Assembly (NCBI RefSeq): GCF_003335505.1
Contig: NZ_QPEX01000010.1
Coordinates: 806,001 to 870,000, forward strand
Reading direction: 5' to 3'
Source: Bremerella cremea
Lineage (GTDB): Bacteria > Planctomycetota > Planctomycetia > Pirellulales > Pirellulaceae
Length of the DNA stretch: 64,000 bases
A model generated the notes under the pieces. That model was given only the letters and a program-made list of their open reading frames with translations. It searched no databases and was not told the DNA's origin. How positions within the stretch are numbered: the first letter of the stretch is position 1; each line of letters starts with the position of its first letter. The translations under genes and the position numbers were made by a program. This document shows positions 44,349 through 51,357 of this stretch, piece after piece.

Positions 44349-47300
44349 CTATCGTACGAAAATGAACGGTTTCGCGTTGACCAACACGTGGGCCAGGTCA
44401 CGCCATAACTCGACCGAGACCAGTCGCTGCTGCGGATCGATCTGCAAGGTCTGCATGTGCGAAGTGAGGAATTCGTCGGCCAGCGCACGCTCGGCATCGG
44501 TCGGCTGGCGAGAAAAGGCCTGCTCGACCATGCGTTGGAAGCGAAGTTGGGCATCGTCCGGCGTTTCGGCAATCGCTCGCTGCGCCCAAAGCTCGCATTG
44601 CTTCAGCACAAACGGATCGTTCAGCAAAATCAACGACTGGGCTGGCACGTTCGATTGATTGCGTCTGCCGATGGTGGTGATCGGCTGCGGCGTGTCGAAG
44701 GCCAGCATCATGGGCGAGAGGAAGTTGCGGCGAATTTCCAGGTAAACGCTTCGCCGCCCTGCCCCGTCGAGCGGGCCACTTGCCCCTGGTCGGCCACGCC
44801 CCTGCATGAACGAGGTAAGGTAAATCTTAACGCTAGGTCCGTACATCGTTTCATCCAAGTTTCCACCGACCATCAGTAAGCTATCGCGAATTGCTTCGCC
44901 ACCAAGCCGTTTGACCTGGGCGCGATGGAACAAGTCGTTCTTCGGATCGGCTGTTTCCGCCGGGTCGATCTGGACGGACGACATTTGATAGGTCTGCGAA
45001 AGGACCACGCGACGAATCATTTGCTTGAGCGACCAACCGTTGTCCACGAATTCGCTGGCCAGGTAATCGAGCAGTTCCGGATGGGTTGGTTCTTCTCCGA
45101 GCACGCCAAAGTTATCGACCGTGCGTACGATGCCCCGCCCCATTAAATAATGCCAGATCCGATTCACCGCGACGCGTGACGCGAAGGGGTTGTCAGGGGC
45201 CATCATCTGGTGGGCAAGCTGCAAACGCCCGCTACCGTGAGGGTCGAACTGCGTGGGAGATTTTTCTAGCACCGTCAGCAGCCGCCGCTCGACCGGTTCT
45301 GACGGGTTGCGGACATTGCCTCGAATTAACAAGTGTTCTTGCTCGGCCGAATTATCCCACATGCCAGGCGCCGTCCGCGATTGCCAGCGAACTTGGCTAA
45401 GTAGCTCTTGCGACTTCTGCTGGTACGTGTTGGCCAGGTCTTCGAGTGGTGCTTTCTGACCAGGAACGATCGTTTCCCAGTGCTTGAGAAGCCAATCTTT
45501 CAGGCGTGGATCGTTGCTGGTTGCCAGGGCGGTGTGCATCGCGTCGACCAACGTTTCGCTGGCGGGCTGATCTGTTTTTCCTGCGATTGCCTGTACGAAC
45601 GCAGCGGCAACTTCGGCTTCTGCAGAAAGCGTCGGCGGGGCCTTATCTCCTTCGACAACCAGCAGAACTTCCATTGGCTTGTCGTCGATCGGCGAGAACT
45701 CGATGTGCGTGGCGTGGCCGCGATAGTCGCGCAGATTGTGCGTGATCCAGCGTGGGCCTTCTTCTACGGGCACGTTCCACTCCATGGTAACCACGCCATG
45801 CAGTGGGCCGTTGACCAGGCGATGCGAATCAACGACCGCAAAGGCCCGCCCAGCCCCCTGCACCAAGTAATGTACGCGGCCATCTTGCAGCGGGAACGAA
45901 TTTGACTTGAGCGTGCGACCGGCGCGGTTCCAGTTATGAATCCGACCGAAATCGTCTTGCACACCCTCTTGCAGCTTAAGGGGAGCCCAACGGAGATCGA
46001 ACACAGCGGCCGATTCACGCCGCACGCTTGGTTTGGCCGCACTCCATTCGATTTGCCCGGCTTGCCGGGGGGTTGCCCCAAAGACAAACCCGTCGGTACG
46101 CCACTCCTCTTGGGGCAGTCGAGCGAAGTCGTTGACGATCTGCACGTTGGCATTGGCAATCGCTTCTTGTTCGGCAGAAACGCGGGCCTGAGCGGTGGCG
46201 ACTTCAGCGGTTCGGCTTTCCGGGGTGGCGGCCAGGTAGCGACTCCACCAGTACAGCGGGTGCTGCGGATCTGCTTGAGCTTCGGCCAGCAGTTCAGACC
46301 ATTCTGACTTTCCAGCAGCCAGATCGGCCTCGATCGTAGAAGTAGCTTCGTCGAATTGGGTACTCAGCAAGCTGGCCGCTTGAGCATTGGTTTCCTCTTC
46401 GAGCTTCGCCAACGCTGCGGCGATCTTGGCGTTGTGGTCTTGGGTTTCAAAGCGGACTTGGCGGTAGGACGAGCTTTGCAGGAAGCCCATCTGAGCGTAG
46501 TAGTCGGCCTGAGAGATCGCGTCGAACTTATGATCGTGGCAGCGAGCACAGGTCACCGTCAGCCCAAGGAACGCCTTGTTCATCACGTCGAGCATGTTGT
46601 CGAAACGATCCGCTTCGTCCTTGCGGATATCAACCGGCGAGTGAACCCAATCTCCCATGTGCCAGAAGCCGGTACCGAGGACTGCTTCGTTGAAGCCTTG
46701 ATCGGCGTTCATGCGTGGCTGTTCGACCAGATCGCCCGCGATGTGTTCGATCACCAGCTTGTTGTAGGGCACGTCTTGATTGAGGGCCCGAATGACGTAG
46801 TCGCGGTATTCGAAGGCGTTGGGAATGTCGTAATCGAATTCGTGCCCGCGCGATTCGGCGTAGCGGACCAGGTCCAACCAGTGGCGTCCCCAATGCTCGC
46901 CAAAGCGGGGCGAAGCCAACAGTTGATCGACCACTTTGGCCAACGCGTCGGGGGAATCGTCCTGCAAGAAAGCTTCGACTTGCTGCGGTGTCGGGGGGAG
47001 CCCGATGAGATCGAAGTAGACACGACGCAGCAGCGTAGTCCGTTCGGCGGGCTGATTCGGCGTGAGACTAGCCGCTTCTAGTTTGGCGAGAATGAAATAA
47101 TCGAGCGGATCTTTGGCCCATGCTTCTTCTTGAACCGAGGGAATCTCTGGGCGGCGCACCGGCTGCCAGGCCCAATGTTCGGACTGGCGTTGGGCAAGAT
47201 CGAAGACTTGCTTCTTGGGTGTGTTTGCCTCGTCTTCAATCGGCCAGGCCGCGCCGCTGTTGACCCATTGTTCGAGCTTGGCGATCTCGACGTCAGGCAT

Positions 47301-47660
47301 GCGTGACTTGGGGGGCATCTGGTAGATGCCGTCGTAGTGGATGGCTTCGATCAATTGGCTTTCGTCCGCCTTGCCAGGAACCACCGACGGGCCACTATCG
47401 CCACCTTCCAAGATCGCGGAACGTGAGGTCAAATAGAGTCCGCCCCCGGGGGCCTCTGCTTCAGGTCCATGACACTCATAGCAGCGCTGAACCAAAATAG
47501 GACGAACGTGCTTCTCGAAGAACTCGAGTTGGCTGTCCGTAAACTGCGGACGATCTGAGGAACTGTTTTCCGCCAACGCAGTGCTAGTCCACGTAGCCAA
47601 AAGAGACGCGACGGCAACCAGCGCAAGATAAGGACGGGCATGGAAGAGAACCATGGGCAT
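44349..47660 (-). CDS. Planctomycete cytochrome c (PSD1), DUF1549 and DUF1553 protein
   Basis: A secreted protein of about 1,103 residues; ATG 47660 chosen for a compact signal peptide (YLALVAVASLLATWTSTALA), with alternatives at 47687 and 47654. Near the N-terminus is a haem site CYECH in VRPILVQRCYECHGPEAEAP. DUF1549 follows (DYFILAKLEAASLTPNQPAERTTLLRR onward, including FGEHWGRHWLDLVRYAESRG) with a second CARCH motif, then a beta-rich middle domain, then DUF1553 (FASRVAVNRIWHYLMGRGIV to the end). It forms an operon with the DUF1501 gene. Proposed roles are extracellular redox or polymer degradation; unproven. Confidence 0.92.
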   Translation of the reverse strand: MPMVLFHARPYLALVAVASLLATWTSTALAENSSSDRPQFTDSQLEFFEKHVRPILVQRCYECHGPEAEAPGGGLYLTSRSAILEGGDSGPSVVPGKADESQLIEAIHYDGIYQMPPKSRMPDVEIAKLEQWVNSGAAWPIEDEANTPKKQVFDLAQRQSEHWAWQPVRRPEIPSVQEEAWAKDPLDYFILAKLEAASLTPNQPAERTTLLRRVYFDLIGLPPTPQQVEAFLQDDSPDALAKVVDQLLASPRFGEHWGRHWLDLVRYAESRGHEFDYDIPNAFEYRDYVIRALNQDVPYNKLVIEHIAGDLVEQPRMNADQGFNEAVLGTGFWHMGDWVHSPVDIRKDEADRFDNMLDVMNKAFLGLTVTCARCHDHKFDAISQADYYAQMGFLQSSSYRQVRFETQDHNAKIAAALAKLEEETNAQAASLLSTQFDEATSTIEADLAAGKSEWSELLAEAQADPQHPLYWWSRYLAATPESRTAEVATAQARVSAEQEAIANANVQIVNDFARLPQEEWRTDGFVFGATPRQAGQIEWSAAKPSVRRESAAVFDLRWAPLKLQEGVQDDFGRIHNWNRAGRTLKSNSFPLQDGRVHYLVQGAGRAFAVVDSHRLVNGPLHGVVTMEWNVPVEEGPRWITHNLRDYRGHATHIEFSPIDDKPMEVLLVVEGDKAPPTLSAEAEVAAAFVQAIAGKTDQPASETLVDAMHTALATSNDPRLKDWLLKHWETIVPGQKAPLEDLANTYQQKSQELLSQVRWQSRTAPGMWDNSAEQEHLLIRGNVRNPSEPVERRLLTVLEKSPTQFDPHGSGRLQLAHQMMAPDNPFASRVAVNRIWHYLMGRGIVRTVDNFGVLGEEPTHPELLDYLASEFVDNGWSLKQMIRRVVLSQTYQMSSVQIDPAETADPKNDLFHRAQVKRLGGEAIRDSLLMVGGNLDETMYGPSVKIYLTSFMQGRGRPGASGPLDGAGRRSVYLEIRRNFLSPMMLAFDTPQPITTIGRRNQSNVPAQSLILLNDPFVLKQCELWAQRAIAETPDDAQLRFQRMVEQAFSRQPTDAERALADEFLTSHMQTLQIDPQQRLVSVELWRDLAHVLVNAKPFIFVR

Positions 47661-47768
47661 CGGTCCAACGATTTTAGGCAGGCACATTGATAGGTAGGAT
47701 ACTTCTACCTTAGCATCAATGCCCCTGGGATGTCACTATCTTTCAATTCGGGCAGGGGAAAAAACTCC

Positions 47769-48338
47769 ATGACACTACGACTAGCCTTAAAAGAATGGAA
47801 CGTCGTGTGTGAAGCGATTGGCCAAGGCCGGCAGATTGTTTTAGCACGCAAAGGTGGCATTTCCGAACCGGAAGGTGAATTCGAGCTACCAAAGAACCAA
47901 TTCTGGCTTTATCCAACCTTCTTTCACGAGGCCGCTGCCAAGCTCAATCAGCAAGGAATCGAACTGCTGGATGCCCATCCTGAATTCAACCAGCCGCCTG
48001 CTTCAAGCCATGCTTTGTTGTCCTTGGTGTGCGAAGTTGTCGCAAGCGTCTATTTGCAAGACGAACGCCAATTGGTCGCACTTGCCCCAGAACAAATTTT
48101 GAACGAAGAAGCGTTGTCACTGCGATTTCATTATCGCCAGCCAGGTCTGCATGCGCTGGTGATTCGAGCTTACGTTGCCAGCACACCAGCTACGCTTAGG
48201 CCCACCGAAGCGATGGCGGGCTGTAAAAGCTGGGTCGAGCTTGAGGCCCCGCTGCCAACCGGTAGCTTGCAGCCGGTAATTTCTGACGACGAATTCGAAC
48301 GCCGAAAAAATTTGTTACTTTCCTCGCTCGAGGCGTGA
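47769..48338 (+). CDS. DUF1802 family protein
   Basis: A 189-residue soluble protein. ATG 47769 (MTLRLALKEWNVV) is preceded by GGGGAA; a start 13 codons upstream is less likely. The opening LALKEWNVVCEAIGQGRQIVLARKGGI and FWLYPTFFHEAAAKLN match the DUF1802 pattern. Function unknown. It is divergent from the PSD1 gene with about 110 bases between starts. Confidence 0.8.
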   Translation: MTLRLALKEWNVVCEAIGQGRQIVLARKGGISEPEGEFELPKNQFWLYPTFFHEAAAKLNQQGIELLDAHPEFNQPPASSHALLSLVCEVVASVYLQDERQLVALAPEQILNEEALSLRFHYRQPGLHALVIRAYVASTPATLRPTEAMAGCKSWVELEAPLPTGSLQPVISDDEFERRKNLLLSSLEA

Positions 48339-48530
48339 ACCTACAATTTGATTGCCCTGTCTTACAAGGGCGTTCACCGAGAACCATGTTTTTAAAAATT
48401 GGTCTTGCCAATTTGCAAAGCGTGATTCAAAGTGATAATTACCAAGGGCCGCGACACGCATCGCGGCGTTACTGAAGACCTGAGGCTGGCTCTACACGGC
48501 GTTCTGTCCGGCCATAGGGTATGCTTTAGT
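48339..48530. other. Intergenic region upstream of a candidate structured RNA
   Basis: Nothing coding seen. TATGCT at 48520-48525 is a possible -10 box for the RNA below, without a convincing -35 partner. Confidence 0.35.
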
Positions 48531-48547
48531 AGAAAGGAGGTGTTCCA

Positions 48548-48589
48548 GTGGAATATGTCTGTAGTTGCCGTAGAGGTGGTTCTGCCTAA
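48548..48589 (+). CDS. Possible 13-residue peptide with ideal ribosome binding site
   Basis: GTG 48548 to TAA 48587-48589 encodes MEYVCSCRRGGSA. AGGAGG lies seven bases upstream of the start. An alternative ATG at 48554, in another frame, would give 34 residues ending at 48658. The two-cysteine, two-arginine peptide could be a leader peptide or a vestige; translation is only inferred from the strong binding site. Confidence 0.3.
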   Translation: MEYVCSCRRGGSA

Positions 48590-48669
48590 CGGCTACCGGC
48601 GGGTTGCCGGTAGGCAGCCACATTCCCTATCGGAACCTCTTCTGAGAGAATCCGAATAGGCTACCAATA

Positions 48670-48713
48670 GAGGCTCCGCAAGTCCTAACCGGATTTGCGG
48701 AGTCTCTTTTTTT
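48670..48713 (+). terminator. Strong rho-independent terminator
   Basis: GAGGCTCCGCAAGTCC (48670-48685) pairs with GGATTTGCGGAGTCTC (48691-48706) with G-U pairs, a five-base loop, and a run of seven T. Confidence 0.92.
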
Positions 48714-48755
48714 ATGCGCTCGTGGTGACGCTCTACCCCGAGTCTAACTGTCTTT

Positions 48756-49589
48756 CTATTGGCTCGGTTCGGCCGAGTCCGCCAAGCGATAACCGCCAGG
48801 GGCGTTTTCGTCCCGAACGATTTTCTCGCCGCCGTCGATCGTGATCATCGCTTTCAATACTTCCGGCGGAAGGTCAGGCGAAAGTTGGGTGACGGTTCCA
48901 TCAAAGAACAAGACATGCGGGCCGTAGGGATGGTGGCTTGAGATTGAGGGTTTCTTGGGATCGTTGATCTGAAACGACATCGTTTCGACATCAAGATCTT
49001 TCGGCTGGAGCCAATGAATGCTGCGTGATGCCGTTTCTGCGACCGCGATGGTAGTGGCGGGATCATCTGTGATCTCTTGCCAGCGAATCCCTTCTTCTTT
49101 CCGCCCGAACGCATGAGGCCCGACGAGCATGAGGTACGCTGTATGACTCACAGATTTATCTTTGCGTTCACCGGGACACTGCCAATACAGATTGTGGGAG
49201 CAGATGATTGGCTCTTGCATTTTCCACGATTCGAGAGGACGCGATTCGAGTTGTAGATTCCAATCACTATTCCATGGTTCTTCAAATCGGTAATTTGAAT
49301 AGTAGGGAGATGACTCGATGAACGGCATCAGCCGTACTCGCCAGCTATGCCCGATCAGCTGAGCCGGTGGAACCATGCCAAAGGTATCGTGGTAATTATG
49401 CAGGGCCAGCCCGATTTGTTTCAACTGGTTGCCACACCCCACGCTGCGAGCCATTTCCCGCCACTGCAGGAGCAAGCTGCTACCGAGCACCGCGATGCCG
49501 ACAAACAGCGCGACGACAATCGCGATAAAAACGGAAGCCAACTTCGTGGACACGCTTTTCTCCTGGCCAGAAACAAGATGCTTAGCCAC
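48756..49589 (-). CDS. DUF1559-domain protein, non-classical N-terminus
   Basis: A 277-residue protein beginning at GTG 49589. A membrane span ([25 protein letters not shown], about residues 17-41) replaces the usual prepilin leader and GFTLVELL motif. The DUF1559 core follows with [24 protein letters not shown] near residue 52, and ends with the H-x9-DG motif in [17 protein letters not shown] near 240. DUF1559 proteins are abundant in planctomycetes and are pseudopilin-like surface proteins of unclear role. Confidence 0.83.
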   Translation of the reverse strand: MAKHLVSGQEKSVSTKLASVFIAIVVALFVGIAVLGSSLLLQWREMARSVGCGNQLKQIGLALHNYHDTFGMVPPAQLIGHSWRVRLMPFIESSPYYSNYRFEEPWNSDWNLQLESRPLESWKMQEPIICSHNLYWQCPGERKDKSVSHTAYLMLVGPHAFGRKEEGIRWQEITDDPATTIAVAETASRSIHWLQPKDLDVETMSFQINDPKKPSISSHHPYGPHVLFFDGTVTQLSPDLPPEVLKAMITIDGGEKIVRDENAPGGYRLADSAEPSQ

Positions 49590-49612
49590 ATTATAGATTA
49601 CCAGCGCGCACG

Positions 49613-49645
49613 AAAAAACGCCGGAGAATGCCTCCGGCGTTTTTT
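49613..49645 (-). terminator. Bidirectional-looking terminator
   Basis: CGCCGGAG (49619-49626) and CTCCGGCG (49632-49639) form a stem flanked by A6 on the left and T6 on the right. On the minus strand it terminates the gene of 49675-50064. Confidence 0.88.
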
Positions 49646-49674
49646 CTATTTAATGTGGCGAGAATAAACGGGAC

Positions 49675-50064
49675 TTACTTCTCTAAGTCGAAGTTAATCG
49701 TGTTCTCGGCCTTGTCTTCGACGGTTGCCGTCAAGCTTGTTTCGTCATTGTACTTTTTAGGAATGTACGAAACGTAGTTGGGAAGGCCATCTTTGGCAGC
49801 TTTGGCTAGTTCTTTGGTGGCCGTAATCTTCACTTCCATTTCCCCAGGAGGGGCAGCAAAGTTAAATTCGCCGTTGGTAATCGGACCGGCGCTGACTTTG
49901 CCTTCCCCTTTGGGAATAAAGATAATTTGACCGTTATCTACCGGCTGGCCATCGTAGGTGACCTTGCCTTTGACAATGATCTCTTTCGGACCACCACAAC
50001 CAAGCAAGGGAAAAAGCAGCCCAACCAAGACGAGCATGGTTAGATGTGCTACGGAAAATCTCAT
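49675..50064 (-). CDS. Small carboxypeptidase-regulatory-like lipoprotein
   Basis: A 129-residue protein from ATG 50064 (MRFSVAHLTM). The signal peptide ends in a lipobox LLGCGG. The rest is one beta-sandwich domain of the transthyretin/carboxypeptidase-regulatory type, with VKGKVTYDGQPVDNGQIIFIPKG near 30-55 and NYVSYIPKKYNDETSLTATVE near the C-terminus. Genes of this type usually follow a DUF1559 prepilin-like gene in planctomycetes, as here (62 bases after its stop), so the two probably act together at the cell surface. Confidence 0.85.
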   Translation of the reverse strand: MRFSVAHLTMLVLVGLLFPLLGCGGPKEIIVKGKVTYDGQPVDNGQIIFIPKGEGKVSAGPITNGEFNFAAPPGEMEVKITATKELAKAAKDGLPNYVSYIPKKYNDETSLTATVEDKAENTINFDLEK

Positions 50065-50126
50065 GAAAACCTTTCGAGTGTCAGTTTGAACCGGTGAAGT
50101 CCGGCAGAATCGATGCGGACCAGGCA

Positions 50127-51077
50127 TTACAAACCTGTGACTACTTCGCCACCTTCTCGGGTACCATATCCACGCCAAATATCGACGTTGATCGTCTCAG
50201 GCACGAACTGCACACTGGCGTCCATCAAGGTTGCCATAGCACCGCCCGGATGATTACTACGCGAGTAAATCACCTGCGTGTTGGTATCCCAAACGCAAGG
50301 AGCGTACGTCGGGTTATCAGGCGAACCCTGGCAGGTACGCATCCGGTCGGTCACGGTCGTGTTCGGGGCATACTGGGTGCTGAAAATACTGCTCAAGTGA
50401 TCCGAGCGATAGTAACGGCCACGCCAGTCACGCTTGTTGGCCACATTCGATTTCACCAGCAAGATTTCGGCCGCCATGACCGTGTTGGCGGTACCATCAC
50501 GGACCGAAGAAAAGTCGGTTCGGGACTGGTAATAGAACATGCCGGTCGCGTCGTTATCGGTCGTGGTGGTGATTTCTTCTCGCCCGTTGCAGAGCAAGTA
50601 GTTGCCATGGAAACCGTCGTTGTAATCCGGCGGAGGATCTCCGGTACCATGAATTTCGCCTGTTTGGCCTCGGTTGGGATCCGAAGGACACATCAACGTT
50701 TCAATCTTGGTGTTGAACAAGTTGCTCGGGAAACCACTCGAATTTCGTGTCAACATGTACGGGTAAAGTTGATCGTACAGATTGCCTTGTTCCATGAAAG
50801 GTAAAAGCGTCGGCATCCACGACATCGAATGAGGTGGTGTCGACATGCTTTGATTCAACCCAGCGGCGAAGCTGCCAGGCGGAAAAACTTTGTGCGTGTC
50901 GTGATAGTTGTGCATCGATAGTCCCAACTGCTTTTGATGGTTGGAACAGGTCATACGCCGCGCAGCTTCACGGGCCTGCTGCACAGCTGGCAACAGGAGG
51001 GCGATTAATACCCCGATAATGGCAATTACGACCAGAAGTTCAACGAGAGTGAACCCTGGCTTCCTTAACTTGGGCAT
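50127..51077 (-). CDS. DUF1559 prepilin-like protein
   Basis: A 316-residue protein with a type IV prepilin-like N-terminus: KPGFTLVELLVVIAIIGVLI (residues 6-25), cleaved after Gly8 in the PilD pattern with Glu at +5. It continues with CSNHQKQLGLSMHNYHDTHKVFPPGSF, the signature of DUF1559. Near the C-terminus, the usual H-x9-DG motif appears as HPGGAMATLMDASVQF, where Gly is replaced by Ala. It would be inserted in the cytoplasmic membrane and processed as a pseudopilin. It precedes the small lipoprotein gene on the same strand. Confidence 0.93.
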   Translation of the reverse strand: MPKLRKPGFTLVELLVVIAIIGVLIALLLPAVQQAREAARRMTCSNHQKQLGLSMHNYHDTHKVFPPGSFAAGLNQSMSTPPHSMSWMPTLLPFMEQGNLYDQLYPYMLTRNSSGFPSNLFNTKIETLMCPSDPNRGQTGEIHGTGDPPPDYNDGFHGNYLLCNGREEITTTTDNDATGMFYYQSRTDFSSVRDGTANTVMAAEILLVKSNVANKRDWRGRYYRSDHLSSIFSTQYAPNTTVTDRMRTCQGSPDNPTYAPCVWDTNTQVIYSRSNHPGGAMATLMDASVQFVPETINVDIWRGYGTREGGEVVTGL

Positions 51078-51293
51078 AGACTATCCTTGCGCAAAAAAAG
51101 ATAATGGAAAAGATGGATACCCAGGAATCCTGTAAGAGCGAAGAACCGGGCTTTATTCCAATTTTTTACATAAAGAAGTATTAGATTACAATCCCCCTGC
51201 TGGCGAATGTCATTGACACGCTCACTTATGGGGTAAGGAAGCCCCGATATTTTGACAAAAGGCCGCTTTACTGTCTCCACAAATCACTTAGCG

Positions 51294-51329
51294 CAAAAAT
51301 AAAAGCACCGGAGAAATCTCTCCGGTGCT
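51294..51329 (-). terminator. Terminator of the metalloprotease gene
   Basis: AGCACCGGAGA (51304-51314) pairs with TCTCCGGTGCT (51319-51329), loop AATC. On the minus strand the stem is followed by a T-rich tract, about 30 bases beyond the stop at 51358. Confidence 0.88.
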
Positions 51330-51357
51330 TTCGTTATTGGCTAGATAAAAGCTCTTC

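Larger units (their letters stand above)
48531..48713 (+). ncRNA. Candidate structured RNA with extended Shine-Dalgarno and three hairpins
   Basis: An approximately 180-base stretch with conserved-looking structure. It begins with AGAAAGGAGGTGTTCC, complementary to almost the entire 3' tail of bacterial 16S rRNA. A GTG at 48548 opens a 13-codon frame. Hairpin 1 spans 48576-48621 (GTGG..CTGCCT / AGGCAG.CCAC with ACCGGC/GCCGGT inside). Hairpin 2 spans 48626-48660 (CCTATCGGA/TCCGAATAGG). A strong terminator ends it. The GGAACCTCTT segment of hairpin 2 can pair partly with the Shine-Dalgarno sequence, allowing alternative folds. No known RNA family was recognised. It could also be the 3' region of the DUF1802 mRNA. 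Confidence 0.5.

Noticed and set aside
46356..47081. Plus-strand open frame of about 241 codons
   Set aside because: Antisense to the PSD1 protein gene, which has haem and DUF1549 motifs.
48531..48547. Fragment of a 16S rRNA gene on the minus strand
   Set aside because: Only the anti-Shine-Dalgarno tail matches; upstream 16S sequence is missing. An extended ribosome binding site explains it.
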